From: Anisakis pegreffii
Lineage: Eukaryota; Nematoda; Chromadorea; Rhabditida; Anisakidae
Assembly (NCBI GenBank): GCA_035041965.1
Contig: JAPYMA010002482.1
Span: 19,034-83,033, forward strand
DNA length: 64,000 bases
Direction: 5' to 3'
Made by a program: the position numbers and the translations under genes. The notes under the pieces were generated by a model that worked only from the letters and a program-made list of their open reading frames with translations, did no database searches and was not told where the DNA came from. Below are positions 37,430 through 52,702 of the stretch, one piece after another. The number at the start of each line of letters is the position of its first letter. The first letter of the stretch is position 1.

Positions 37430-40400
37430 TTCACCCTGCATTCAGAACCAAACGATGTATATGGTATAATTTGCGCTGATTTGAACGATAGAAATGCAAA
37501 CAACTGAAAAAAATTGAATCGAATGTAAAACAAATTTTAAAAAAATTCAGCGAACTTCGATCGCTTGGAATAATAATGTGATATTATGATTCAATATCAC
37601 ATCACAAAAACGACTATGATATCACCAAAAACATCACCCAACAAAAACTATCTCAACAACATTTTCGTTATTCACATCCTCCTTCGTAACTGAATATCTG
37701 CTCGTTTATATCTTGCCATCACCGCCATTATTATCATCATTATCGCTAGATCTCCAATGATGTCGATTACACCAATTTTTTCTCGATCGATAACTGAATA
37801 TAATCTAATCAGATAATTTTCTCGTTATTTCTACTGCAAATAAACAACTGAGGAAACATGCATATCTACTGGAGAACAAAAAAGATGAGTGCTGCAATGA
37901 AGAGGAGTAGAAAAATAGCCGATATTTTTTCGAAAAAAAACGAGGAAAAAGAGAAATAACAATGAAAAACTGGAAACTAAAAGGCAATCTTTCTGAAAAT
38001 GACAAAAATGACGTCTTAAAATTTGTAGAAGACAAAGGGTACGAGATGCTTCTTGCAATATGAAGGTTGTAAGTTTCATTCATCAACCTTGTGGAAAGTA
38101 AGGAAAAAACGTCTTGATAGGTTCTACCGTGGAATTGTAGAGGAATTCTAAAGGCGAAGTTCACAGAACCGCTCGAGAAATGTTCAGCGGCGATCGAAAT
38201 GCACTGAATGTGACAGATCATCTCAATTAGATAAAGTCAATAGTTTTCAAGAGCCGCCTTGAGCATATTTCATAGAGTTCACTGAAGTTTGACTTGTAAC
38301 GGTCACATAGAGTTTTGATGATGTTATTATGAAAGTTATGCGGTCAAATTGAATTATTTACATTCAATAGCCAAGAACGGACTCTTTATATGGATTGAAA
38401 AATGAATTCGAGATGTCAAATCCAATGGATAGATTTCAAACTGATGCAAGTAAACGTTTTCTTATTTTTTCTCTGCTCTCAATATTGAATCAAAACTGAA
38501 CGACAACTTTCGTTCATAACGTTTTAAGGTTCATAAGCTTCATAAGAATAAAAATTGATTAAAAGATGAATTTATCCCTTTCAACACCTTTAAGAAACAT
38601 TTTGAATGTATGATATCTTCAAAATGATATTATTTCTTTCATTGCTCTCAACTTCATTCCCCTACCTTCGAAAGCGCAAATTCCCATTGAACCATCAACA
38701 CATATGTTCTTGTTGACGACAACGTAAGTGCATTCGTTCTGTGCGTAATGGTGAGAAATCTCTCCAAACAACAATAATTACATTTTGAAAACAAAAAGTT
38801 CTGAAAAACTAGAAATTCCTTATAATCAAAAAACTACGCACATTATTACGGATCTACGTAACAAAGCAGCAACTGTTCCTTTGTTCAATGCTTTCGAGAT
38901 CGTTCTGAAAATTTTCGCCGAAAACACACTTCTTTCGATTATTTATGTTCCAACTGGAGCTCGTGAACGTTACAATGGATTTTTTTTGGGAAAACTATTG
39001 CATTTCCCTTCTTTTGGCTTTCAAATGAGAGTTTGACTTCTCAGCAACATTATTCCTGCACTTACTTGCGCATTGATCAAATGCTTTTTTTAGTTGCACT
39101 CATTTACACATTTATCGTCGTTTCAGAATTGCGCTTTGTGGTTATATCACTTTCTGAAGCCAATCAAAAGCAAACAAAAATAATTGGCTTGCATGTTTTT
39201 GCGTTGCTGCGCTTCACCACTGTGTTCCACTCTCGTCGTAAACAGTTTCGCCGTATATTTTTCGAATGGATCAAAACATTTTCAACTTTACATTTGATGG
39301 AGTGATATTTGATGGATTCGTTCATTTTCGTTCCCATTTTCAAGTCACAAAAGCTCAGGTGAAAAATGAAAGATATGAGCGAGCGAAAAAGCCCATCAAA
39401 TCCATTACACTTTCTCATCCAGCTAAATCCTCCTTTCACTAGAAATCTTCCATAAAGCTTTCAGAAAGAGTTGCAAAAAATAAGTTACAGACTTGAGTTG
39501 TCAGTCAGTCAGCATTTTCACCTTATTGAGTGACGCACATGAAAGAACGTGAACCAAAACGGAATTTTATCACTTTATATTACAGATTTAAGCATGAATG
39601 TATGTGTGTGCATGCATGCATCTCTATATGTGAAACAATTTTCAAGAATTAGGAATTTTGGAATGATGAAATTCCATAGTGGAAAGATACCCTGTTGAGC
39701 ATTATTCCATTTAAAGTGATAACAACTATCAATACTTTACGATACATATTACTAGTGTTCATCACGAGTGGAAAGAAAAACGAACGGATGAAAAACAATC
39801 GAAGGAGGTGTGTTGTTCTCGGCAGATGTGTGATCACTTTTTACACAGTGCACCTTTGTCATTTCATTTTACTCGTGAAATACTTTTCAGAGGCATTTTT
39901 AACATTTTCAGTCGTATTTTTAGCAGACGGATTGACAATGATAAGTAACCATGTGACAATATGTGTAAATGGCTCTATTTTTAGCATTCTGATTAATAAA
40001 TGATTGGTGTTTCGAAACTTTTTTCGCTTGTAATTACGCTATTGATTGATCATTTTCCTGCGAAGCTAACGACGAACAATAAGCATGCGCTGTCGCCAAC
40101 AACGAGAAAGCGTAAGAAACGGATCAAGGCACGGACAAGTTCCTCAGATTTTTTTGAACAATTCATTTGGTCTGATCATATAATTTATACCATCAACACC
40201 AATTTATCACACCAGCAAGTGATCAGTAACCACATGCATTCACAAATCAGTCGCTGTATTTCATGCGACTTTTTGAATTATAATACAAAAGTTTTTTTGC
40301 ATCATATTCAATAAGTGGAGAGAAAGCATCGACGATTCTGCATTGATTCTGACACTGAATGGAACGCAAATAATGCTAATTTTTAATGCTTCGTTAGTTG

Positions 40401-43400
40401 GTTCAGAAAACATAAAAATGAAATTCGCTTTCAATTTGACATTCATTATTAGTGAAATAGAATGCCATCATTTCAGCTGTTTATGGTGCATTTATTCATC
40501 GTGTACCAATAAGAATGCTTCTTCTTACATTCAGTCACCCAATCTGTTGCGTTTCGATTCATTCGATATTTTCAAAAATTCACAAAGCATTTTTGTGTTT
40601 TTCAATCATGCACACGGTGGGTGATCTTCATCTTATTTGCAATTATACTTCCAGTCTTTATTCAATTGTGTGCAAAGGTGAAAATTTGACGAGCAAAACC
40701 ACGTGTTGATACGTGTGTTGTCTTGGTTGCATTCTTTTTTGAGAACAATCTCAGATGTGAGTTGAATTGCTTGACTGTTGAATGAGAATAATTCAACATG
40801 TTGTTTGATTTGACAATATCTATGTATTTTTCCTAGCAGTCAAACGTGAAAATTGGAAAAGCACGAAGTGAGATAAGGGGATGTTGTACGCATTTTAGTA
40901 ATGATGACTAATGCAGTGACGACGATAGTGGCACTGGAAATGCCTCCGTTGAGAAAAAAGGAAATAGGATGGTAGCATAAAAATAAAATGATACTATCAT
41001 ATGAGATAAAGATGCTGCTAGCGAAATGATAGGAAACTAATAAAGTAAAATTTCAATTCCCATGGAAATATTCAGTGACGCAGACAAGTCAACTAATGAA
41101 ATCCAACACACATCGAATGATTGTGACGTAAGCCTTCCATACATCGATAGAATCGATAGATTTCATCAAATCGTTTGCATATTTGACTGATTCAATTCAG
41201 CCCAATAACGAGCTCATAAAAGCACACGCACACAATATTTCACCATAAAAGGTTCATCCCAATCCATCGTATATCGATCTCATGTGATGATAAATTGTAT
41301 TGGTATTCATAAGAGTTTGTAAACAACAAGCAGCTTTCATCTCTCTCATCGTTTTTTCAGTTTGTTTAGGACTTATCAAGCCACCATATCAGTGAATACT
41401 TATCACACATGCAGTCTGTACGGCGCAATGGCTCATACATACATAAGAGATAAGAGCGATCACGCGATTGTGCACTATCCATATTATATCAAATATTTTT
41501 AGTGCTTAACGCATACTTTGATACCTTTAGTGAATGTCAGAAACTCATGAATACACTACATTGCACTGTAATAAATGTAAATAAAAATATTGATATTGAA
41601 TAGCCTTATACGGCGTATTCGATGCAATCTCAAGCGCTTAATGAATCCTCGTTATCCACCCACATCAGAGCGGCCGAGGAATGAACTAAAAACACTTTCA
41701 TAGCACTCCGTAAGTGTATTGATTTGAAAGGTGTATTCAATTTCAGATATGTTTATGTGTGCTGAACGAAGAGAAGGACTGTAATTTAAAAATAACACAC
41801 AGTTGAGCTTTGGTCAGTGAGATTTGATGAGGTTTTGAGTATGATGCGAGCTTGTTTGTGAGCGAACTGGGTTGTAGTCATTGGTTCGTTTTGGATTGTA
41901 GTCAACGTGCGATTGGTAATTGTTTTTGAAGTGTTCTTGGATTCAGTGATAACATTAAGAGCAGTAAGAAACAGTGTTGTTGAAATGAACTTCCATTTGT
42001 GAATGCAACAAGAAGTTGTTTGAAGCGAGCAAGTAAATTGCCTTGATTGATGCCCTACATTCCAAGCTTCTGCTCATATCAGTGTAACTTGTGACAGCCA
42101 TTGAACAGTTGAAATTTCTCATTACGTTTCTGTTCGTTATTTACGTCGAAAGTTTATTCACTCTTTCAGTTGTCATACACAACACGCATATCCAATCACT
42201 AGTGAAGAATGTTTGCGGATGTCAAGCCATTTTTATGGAAGAAAAATATTTAACGAAAAAATTCTCTAGCTTGTCACGTTTGGAATTGTTTTGACGGTTT
42301 TTCTCATGCCGACTAATGATTAACAGTCGATTTTTCATTCGAAGTTGCCTTGAGTTTCATAATTAGGATACAGTTTGAAGTCGCGATCACGTTTGTTTTC
42401 TTTTATTCCCATTGGTCGATATTCATTCCGAATGAGAAAGAACGAAGTGAGAGGAAGGGAGCAATGTTTCGGGCACCAACGATACTATGAAACACCGAAA
42501 TTGCAACACAATTACACTACCTGATATCGGAAAAGTAATTGATAGCTTTTTGATGCTGAACCAACGAACGCATGTGTTGTATATTTGTTGTGATGTGTAA
42601 AGAAGGAATCGCTGAGGGATCACGAAAAAAGACTCTTTAGAACAGCCGGATGAGTTTGTATCACTATATGATTATATGGAAATTATTCTATGCGAGTACA
42701 TGTGGATGGACGAACCGACCGAACGACAGAAGGAGGCGCCGTAAAAGAGGCACACGAACGAGTGAACCATATATCTTTGTGCGGTCGTGATAGCGATGGT
42801 ACAAATTTGATAAATGATTTGATCAAATTTATTCATTGGTGCTATTCATCTGGAATGTATTCTGCAGGGAATAGCAACAACATCCTCGAATGGTTTCCCG
42901 TTGGGCTCTCTCATTCTCCCTCTCATGTGAGAGCGCTATCTTGTTTGCTGGAATACAAACAAGCCTTTTCCGAATGCAGATCTTTCTCGATGACACGTAA
43001 ATACACCCCCTGATGAGGATATGGTTCAGTGCTCTCCCTTATTTTCAGTAGCTACTCCGAGCGATCATTGCACATGCATTCCCCACATCAAGCCGAGTGT
43101 ATTTCATTTTGATCTTCTCTCATAGATATACGTCGTTGCGTATTATGGGAGAGCAAATCTACACCTTAATGGTTGCCAAATCAATAAGCGAAATTATAAT
43201 TTCATGAAGACGGAGGATTCCTCGCAGTAATAACCAACGATAGCTGCACACAAAGAAAGATGAACTGTTCGTAATGTTTTAAATCCTGACAAAACAAACT
43301 CGTAATATGTTTTAGTTACTGATGAAATAAATTTGTATATGACAAATTACTGGTGTATTCACACTGCTCAAGGAAATTTTATTCCTTGCCAAAGTAGCTG

Positions 43401-44657
43401 ACCGTCGAAGAGAGAGAGAGATTCTGCGGTAGTTCAGTTCAGTCAAGAAGGCATAGAATTGTGCTCGTAGTAAAGAAGTGTGCAGAGATCTATAAATTAT
43501 GGAATTGTTTGATTTCAAGAAGTGCTGGTATTAAGAGAAGAGAATGAATGAGATAATGCATTTGTTTATAATAGCATGTATTTTCCCAAATGCTTATGTT
43601 CATCGTTCAGTATTTACTCCTTTTCGATTCCAAATACAAACAGCATTTGATATGTATGATGGCATGACAAAAAGAACGATTTTTGTTGTAGTATTCAATT
43701 TTATCAGTTGCTGTATTTATCAACACCTTTATCACTATTCATGTTAAACATTATTTCAATCTTTGCTCTCGTTACTATGATATTTTTAATTGTATATTAT
43801 AAAGCTTTCAGTTTATTTAATGAACATTGCGTTCTTTGTTCATCAGTCAGGATTATCAATTCATTAGATACAACTTTACATGGCTGCGTCACCGCTCGTG
43901 TCCATTACGCACTTATTCCTCTAAATTGTACAAGATTATGCATGAATAATTCATAAGTTGACATTTTGTCACTAAGTATCATGTAATAAGGGCAAGCAAT
44001 CAATCAAGATTTGATGTGACCTGTGGGAAATGACGTGAAACTATAAAGTAACATGCAGTTTGACATAGTTCCATTAGGACACCATAAAGTGAACAGCTCG
44101 ACTAATATCAGAGGGACAAACTGTCGATTCACTCATTTCTTTTATCAGCAACACCACCAATAAACTTGACCTCACAAAATATCGATTGATTGCCCTCACA
44201 ATCAATACATTTCAAATGTTCACTCACAAACTATTTTTTCTCAAGATTTGTCGTATCTTTCCGACTGACTCACGCAGATACTCAATTCAGTCTATCTATC
44301 AAGAAGACTGCAATTACTGGCAAATTGTGAAGGCAATTATTAAACATTCGAACAAAATGATCGATACCAATGCAATAATTAATGTTGATGTTCATGCTGC
44401 AACAGAGTTATGAACAACGAAGATCTAAAGAATGGATGAACGAAACATTGTCGGAATAAATAATCGTGTTAATGAATAACCAATACTGTGTTGATAAATA
44501 ATTGAGCAGTTAATTATGGTGACGATGTATCATTTAATATGCGGCGAGAGTCGTCGCAGTGAGATACATGCATGATTCATTTGTTCATGGCGAGCATTCA
44601 TTAGTAAGATTGATTCTAGTCATTCAATTATTTATGAATTATGATTCTCATTCCCCT

Positions 44658-44692
44658 TATTATTATTAATATCATTATTATCATTGCTATCA
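44658..44692. repeat. ATT/ATC simple repeat
   Basis: Imperfect TTATTATTATTAATATCATTATTATC tract; a decayed trinucleotide microsatellite in the gene-poor region. Confidence 0.6.
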
Positions 44693-46404
44693 ACCAGGTT
44701 ATGAACTATTCCAGCGCGCATTAATTTCGCCATTATCATTGTCGCAGAAGCTTAAATATTCCGAAGACTGATCACAAATTTTGGTACATCGCAGTAATAC
44801 AGAACTGCGGTAATGCCGAATATCAGTACCTATCAGCTTTGCTATAATTTTAAACTTATTCATCGGTTCTGATAAGCAAACACTTCGTTAAACATACCCA
44901 CAGCCGCTAAGCAATATCTGGTGACGCGGGCGTGTGCATATGCTTACATTCCGTGTTACTGCCCCGAACGACCAATCGCATGCGCGTACCTACTCGTCCC
45001 GGCCCTCCACCAATTCCGTTCTCTCTCTCGTTAATGTAAACCTCTCGTGTTCACTCATCAGTTTATTGTATTGAATAGCACTCTCTCATTTAAGTTCTGT
45101 TTCTGTGCTTCTCCCATTCCTGGAATTGTTCCCCCGATTCAAACTGGATGATCGACGAGACAATGCGTGATCTGAAGAGAACGACAGAATTAAAGATGCA
45201 TTGAAAGATAATGGCAAATTATGAGGTGAAACGAGAGGAGAAACAGTCACGTTGGCTTGGGTTGCTGTGGAAATCGATTGATCAATGGGAGTGATCAAAA
45301 TCGATTGACTGATCAGCATTTTTTCGTTTGGATATCTCATTTAGAGTGTTGCTGCATTTTTTCGGATAATCTTTATAACGTTATCACGTTTTTATACGCT
45401 TTACTGAATCAAATTCTCGCAGTTCGTTGAATATATATATGCGCTGATGACTTTCGAATTTTGTATTGATTAAACGTTTTCATTTTTAGTCGAACATTTT
45501 CAGTTCTACATAATTTTTTCGTTTCGAAAGTCGAAAGAATTTTGTTTGAATTAAAAACGCTATTGATAAACAGTTGGATGCCATTTGGCGTTTCATAAGA
45601 AGTTTTAGTTTCAGCGACTTTTTGAAAGCAAACAACGAATGATAGTTTCCATTTTCGTTTTATTCATTTCTTTCCGATCCACTGCCTTTGGTGAGCGCTC
45701 ATTGAGAATTGATGAAGCGGTCGCTGGCTTGTCGGGATGAAACTTCATCGAGTGTTTGAAGAGTTTGTCGACAATTCATTTTCCAATTCACCGCTGATAA
45801 TTTCATTGGCTCGTTAGCATTCATTTCGCATCTACGAACGTCGAATACATGGTCGATCGAATTTCTTTCTTCATTCGATGAATTCACAGCCAATTAATTA
45901 ATCTCATTCTAATTGAGCCTAGCCAGTGAATTGAAAAAAATTCTTGAATTTTCCTGGAATATTGGGTCATTCAAATTCATGTGAATTTTCATTATGATCA
46001 ATAACTGATCCATTCATCCTCAGAGGTTCCAATCACAATTACATCGAGAATAAACACCAAAATGTTCGAAAGCAAAAATCGAATATAATCGTTTTTGGAA
46101 ACGTTTAGTTTGCATTCAATTTGAAATAATTTCGAGAGAAAAAGTTAAGTGACGCAAATTTATGCGAGTAATTTTTCTTTGTCGTCTCAACAATAAGCAA
46201 GCGAGCACACAAAAAAGCAACAATGCCCATTTCTATTGATAAAAATGAATGAAAAATATTGCCGTCAAAGAGGCGAAATTGTCATTTTCGCATTTTTAAT
46301 CTTCATTTATCACTTAAAAGTGTAATTTTCCAAACTACCTTGACTAACTCAAGAAAGATTTCGTTTCTTGAAATCATCAAGTCTTCCACACATCAACCCT
46401 CTCT

Positions 46405-46427
46405 CCCCACCCCCACCCCCCACCCCC
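46405..46427 (-). promoter_or_regulatory. G-quadruplex candidate (i-motif on plus strand)
   Basis: The plus strand has four C runs (4, 5, 6 and 5 C) each separated by a single A. The minus strand therefore reads G5-T-G6-T-G5-T-G4, four long G tracts with one-base loops, the most stable class of quadruplex-forming sequence. It is flanked by CTCTCT pyrimidine repeats. A role in transcription or replication is inference; no gene start is recognised beside it. Confidence 0.75.
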
Positions 46428-49400
46428 GCTCTCTCTCATTTCGGTTAAATCAGTGTGGGCTTCAATAGATGTGCGTTTACAAATGCGTCCTGTTGACGTG
46501 GAAACGAGAGGGTTCGCCTCTCTGTTTATATCAAGCATCTACATAAGCATTCATTAACGTGTTCATAGATTTATTCCAAAAAGTACATTCGTAAATTTAT
46601 GAAAATTTCATGCAGTTTCCTTGCGTTGAATGAATGAGAATAACAGCTATACGTGGGTGTGTAATGCACATGTATTTCAGTGAGATTTGTATATAACGAA
46701 TGAATTTGAAATAGAGATTTTTATGAGTCTAAAGATGAAGCAACGAACCGTTGGGAATTGCAAATCACAGCCATTATAAGCTAAAAGATCGTTTTTCTTA
46801 TTTGTTTTTTTTGCGCGACATGACAATAAGGACAAAGTAACATTGGTGTGAATGATCGATGTGTACTGCTGGTTGACTGACAAAAGATTTTTCATAATGA
46901 TGAGGATGGAAATTCGTGATGAAGATTGCATTTTTAATGAGTATTTCTGGATGTTTTTTTGGAAAGATGAAAACAATGGAACAACACGAAATTGCAATTA
47001 TCTCATCATATTGTGAAATTTTGAAACAAAAACTGTTGGGGAAAGCGGAGAAAATCGGTTTTTATGTTCAGATGGAAGATAGGCGCGGAAGATTTTCCAC
47101 GAAAATGTTTGGTATAGGAGTGAGCAGAAAAAAAATTCAAACAACTTTGAACCGGTTATTGGTATGGTTCTTTCATGAACGTTTGTGTGCACTGAACTAA
47201 TATAAATTTATTATCATTCTCTTCTCTATTTCAGTTAACTTCGAAAAATAGTTGATTTTTTTGTTGAGTTTAAAACGACGAGTATTAATTAGGCGAATGG
47301 CGAGTTAGGGGAACCCACCCATATCACTGACTGAAGTGCGTGCATGAATGACTAGAGGGAATTCATATCTCGCGATTGACTGTTAGTGATGTTTCTGCTC
47401 ACAGAATATTGCCTCAATCCCATTGCAAAAAATTACGCAATTTTAAGCAAGCCGTATTGCCTCATCCTAAATGCCCTATATAAGCTGGAAAGTTAGCAAT
47501 GCCTACGGACATCGTTTCGTAATGAAATGAATCCAATTTTTTTCTCATCTTTTTAATTTCGCATAGAGGCGCACTTAGCGATGTTTTGTGATATTTTCTT
47601 AGTAATGTTTCATTGCCAATTTCCAGTTTCCTTAATGCATTTTAATGTACATTCTACCAAAAATTAATCATAATATTCAAGCGCTCTTCCATTTTTTCTT
47701 TCAGTCAAAATCATAAAAAATTGTGCGTATTTGGTTGATGTGATTTTGAAGTTAAATATGTATTTGTTTATGAAGACATTGTCATTATTGCTCACATCTC
47801 TAGAAGCCTTCGTTCCGTCAGTCGTGAACCAATCGTCCATGGAGGCATCAAAAATGGGAAGAAATAGTTCTAGTTCCGTCGACTATTACTACTGCTCGAA
47901 CAAACAAACGATTCGATCCAATTCGATCAGCCATCCAACCGCATCCACTAAATTCGTTCTCTTTCTTTTTATTTCTTCCGTTGTTGTTGATTATCCATTT
48001 TACGAAAAATCTTATCGACCAAAATTCGGTCGACCCACGACGACGGTCAACGAAGCAAGCGATTTGAACTGAACGGAACGATTGCAAAAAATTGAATTTC
48101 ATTGCACTGATGCATTCGCATTCTACATGAATTATTCAAATTCGAAATCGTATTATCTTATCAATGCCACCAGCATCGATAATACGATATCAATAAAAAT
48201 TGTTCATGAGATTTTATGTGACCAACTGACTGACACCAATAAACGTTTTGTAGGAATGTGCAATGCTTTCAGCACTATTATATTTCTTAAGCTTATAATC
48301 GTTTAAGTTCGGATTACTTGAGCAGAATTGAAATATTATATTCAAAAATATGATTGGTTATTGATAGTTGTTTGGATATGCCACAGGAAGGATAAGGCAT
48401 ATCGCTAAGCTTTAGTTATTAGCTAAGCTATTACGTCAGTAAGTAGTCGATTTGAATTTTGATGAATGACTGCTAACTGATGGAGGACATTTGGGAGATG
48501 GAAGAAGAGGGAGAGGAAGGATTTCGTTGTTTACGATGAATAGATTCATCGCACACTTGTTCATCGCTTTATTCGATTTTGTTTCATCTCGGATTGTCAG
48601 CTAGGCTTGTTTATTTGCCTAGAAAATGAATATCATCTTGTCGTCGTAAACAAACTTCTCATTGCCTCGTTAAGTTGTCAAAAAAACGAGAAGAGTTTAT
48701 AAATGAGTGAATGAAGAAAACAGAGTCAATTTCATAACGAAATTAAGAATTGTGGATTCATTAGAAAATGGCACTTAAATCGTTTACGGTTCAGTGTGGG
48801 TTCATTAAGTTCAGATTGATCGAACTCACCATATAGTACGTATCCGCGTTGGCATGGGGATGCGATTATTTTTGTGCATTTTGGGCTGTGGTCATGTGGA
48901 TATCGTTTCGTTTGCAGTAAAGTGATTGAACGATCATTATCTGACTTGCTGGACTGGAATGGCGTCAGAGAATGCGCTGGTGATAGACTAGCTTACCATC
49001 TGACATAGGTAAATATGTGATTGGAATGAATGAATGATTGATAGGTTAGCAGTTTCTTTTCGCATTCGTCATTCGTTCGGTTATGTTCAACTATTTCATG
49101 GCTATTTTCTGCCGAAGAGAAAAAGGCGATTTGTAACGAGAACAAATTTCGTTTCGTGTTTACCACGTTTTCAAGTTTTACTTCAGATTTTGATTTCACA
49201 ATGAGGATATTTACGAGTGCGTTTTATTGGTTTGTTAACGTAAGTTTGATGAAGAATTGAAATGAAAAAAGGCAGCGCATTGTGTTGAGCGTAATCAGGG
49301 TTGAGTTTGTTTGTGTTGATTTAATGCTGTTGATGAATAAAAATGTTGAAATTTTTATTTATTCCTTCGTAGCAATTGACTTCTTCGTGTATCTCTATTG

Positions 49401-49708
49401 GTTTTTTAGTGCTTAAATATACTTCATTCGTTTCTTGCGCCTTCTTCGATGATACATAATCATTTTCATGAGAAATTAGAAATATGAAGTTTATGAAAAG
49501 GTTACTTCGGAAAGAAGTGTGTATATGTATTTGTGTGTGAGTATCAAATTAAAGTGAGATGGAAGGAAGGTTGTCGGCTTTTGCGGTTTCGTTTTTAAGG
49601 GATTTATTAATTATTAGTTACGGATGGCAGATGATGATTGAAAGAATGTGAGACGAAGAGTTGAAGTGGATGGTAGTGTAGTGATATGTTTTATAAAAGT
49701 AATTTCGA

Positions 49709-49763
49709 GATGGAATTCGCTGTCAGTGCATGTTGAGATGGATGGAATTCGCTGTCAGTGCAT
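49709..49763. repeat. Direct repeat, two exact 23-bp copies
   Basis: GATGGAATTCGCTGTCAGTG(CAT) occurs at 49709-49731 and again, identical, at 49741-49763, a 32-bp period. This is a recent local duplication in gene-free DNA. Confidence 0.85.
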
Positions 49764-52702
49764 ATTGGTTTGCAGCTGATTTGATAAGATATCATTGTGA
49801 ATGATTCTTACAGTATTGTTGTGCTGTGAGTGAATGCTTTACATGTTGACCAGATTGTGTGCACGATTGATATTATTAATATTGCATATTTATGTAAAGG
49901 CAGATTGATAGAAATAAATAAATGGATTTTACAGTGATGTTTACGATACGTGAAATGTTCAATGATCATCCAATAATCTATCTATCTCTCTATTCGATCT
50001 TCTCTCGCTCTCTTTCTCTGTATGTGTCGAGTGGATGCTGATTGGAAGAGGGTATAAACAGCCGAATGGGTCATATTGATTTTATGTGATGATGTTGATA
50101 CTGTTTGTGAAGAAAACATAATGTTAGTATGGCATTCGAAGAGAATTCGACACGCAGATATTAAAACTCCGTCATGAAGCATCATTGGTACGTCGCATCG
50201 CCTCGCCTACTCCTCTGCTGACTGAACAACAACGCTGATGGGGCGGAGCACCGAAACGTATTATATTCGTTGGTTTAGTGGGCCATTGGAGAGAGTGGTG
50301 TTTGCATTTGCACAGTAGTGCTACGTTGTGTGCTGCGCTGTGCTGCAAGGCAACGCTCTGTAGAGTGCTGCACGGTGGGTTCCACACGGAACCAGATGGA
50401 TGATGGTTTCTGATGGTGCAGCATGCATGCATGTGGGGGCACGACGTATAAAGCACTGTCACACTTCGCACATACTATCCCCACCGTACCCATTGGATTA
50501 GCAATTTTGATGCTTGAACATTGAGATGAGATGTGCGCTAGGTAACTAGTTGATTATGTGTGCACGTAATGACGTGCTTCAGAAGCGTCATTCCGCAAAG
50601 CGTCATCAGCTCCTCATTAACCATCCATCCATCTTACCGTTTCACTGCGCACTTGCGGTTGTCCTCAAGATGGCTCTGAAAAGCGTATATAACGCTTGAC
50701 GGTCTTCTCCACCAGTCTCTCTACCTTTACTTCTATTCCAGAAATTCGCATGTCTTAATTTCCTCGAATAAGATAGTTGGGAATTTTTCATGGGAACATT
50801 CTCTAGTATTGCTCGAGAATGTTCAAGAAAATTCTCATCAGATCTGTTATCATTTCGATATGTATCTCTATTATCTACGCATTCCACTCGGCGCAGGCAA
50901 TAAGCATCGTTCAGTGTGTTTTCATTGAAAATGTTATGGCTGGCTCATGCATGCTTTCCTTGTACGCACCTCCAACAATGCTGAATCGATCTGATGTATC
51001 GAAACGAATCAGTATTTTCCTTTCTCATATTATTTCGAGCATATTTCTCTCAGGAGCATCTCATTTCTCACGTTTTTCAATCATATTCACCGTTCATATC
51101 AATATCATGGGCACACACTTCATCTCAGTTCATGAATTGCTGATTCCATGTTTTTTATTTTCCGATACTGATTCCCGTATTTGTAGATCAAGACTCTGCT
51201 AAGTCATGTTTCCTATTGATATCTTCATGCTTTTTCACATCACAGGGTACGAACTATTCTATATTCGCTGAATTCTGCGAGCTTCATGTACCGAATATAT
51301 TTTAAAATCATCATGTTGATTTTAAATGTCAACAGTCAGCGCGAGATATTCTATGCGATCATCAAAAAAGAGTTGCTGAGGCTGCTCGTTTGAGTTTATC
51401 TAGATCCAGGGAGTATTATATACGTGTGTGTCATTGCACGTTTGCCCTATGCACAAGATTGACCAATTTTTTCACGATGAAATCCTCATGAAGCATTGCC
51501 TGCTTGCATAGCCTCTCACTGATCACTTATCTCCTATCTAGTATCTGCTTACCTAGATATGCAAGACATTCTCTCAGTTAATCTCACCATACTGTATCAC
51601 TGTATTATCTGGGTATCGTTGCACATATTACTTTTGTTCATTACAGTGTGAGAGTGATTTTTCATGATTCTAGTTGTAATTTCATTGATAACTGATGAAA
51701 TCAAAGCAAAGGAGATGTATGTACACGATAGTATTTCTCGTAAGAATGTATCCGAGAAAGTTAAAACATGCGAGTTATGCGTAGAAATATACAAGCAGTT
51801 GGTAAGAGGAACGAACTAATATGTATATATGTATATGAGAAGAATTTCCAGTTGAGCAACTAGAATAATTTGATGTTAGCGTTAACACTGTTACTGATTT
51901 GCATGCATCAAGTTGTAGGTAGTGTATAATTTTATTACAAGGGCTGTTATAATGAATGTATCGAGTGGTTGGCTGTGTTTTGCTTGAGTGAATTCAATTT
52001 TAATGTGGCATGTGCATCTGGGGAAGGATATGCGCAGGAAACACTGGCAGACGACAAGAAGTGAATGAACGCAATTGCTGAAAGTCTTTCATTGGACACT
52101 CTTGAGCTCTCTCTCGTTCAATAGGTCCGTCTCGACATTCTCAACAAGCCCAGCGATGCTAATCGTCGGGTTTCATTGCCTACCTAGTTGTCCACTTGCT
52201 TATTGTATGATTGACGAGTGGATGCACACATGCACGAGAAGCATTTCATTTTTGCCTCTCATCTATCAGAGCTTTCGAGCAAGCTAGCCGATATACCATT
52301 ATCAACTAACGTGAGTCATACAATGTCTGTTTCATTCGCTGAGTCAGCAGCAGCACTATGACTTGAGTTGACTGTGAGCATCGCTACTGAATTAGCTATG
52401 TTTATGATCGTGAGTATGATTATGATAGCATCAAATTTATTGGATTGGCAACGAGGGCGTAGATTGATTTGGGGAGAAGGGTTGAAGAGGGAGCATTTGA
52501 TGGTAATTTGAATCCATAGAGATAATGATGGGTTTCATTTGATTGGCTGAAGGCAGTAAAGAGCAGTGTGAACGGAGGGGGTACTTTGAGGGCAATTTGA
52601 GATCATAAAATTAATGAGTCATAAACAGTGTACATATGTTTATAGATATCACATGTGGGTGACATTTGGTCGCTGGCGGAAAACAGATGCATAGTTTGAG
52701 TA

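Noticed and set aside
37805..38221. 138-codon minus-strand frame
   Set aside because: Very rich in Phe, Ser and Leu from a T-rich strand; no domain, no splice context.
42690..43013. 107-codon plus-strand frame in GC-richer DNA
   Set aside because: No recognisable domain, splice site or partner exon; not strong enough to call.
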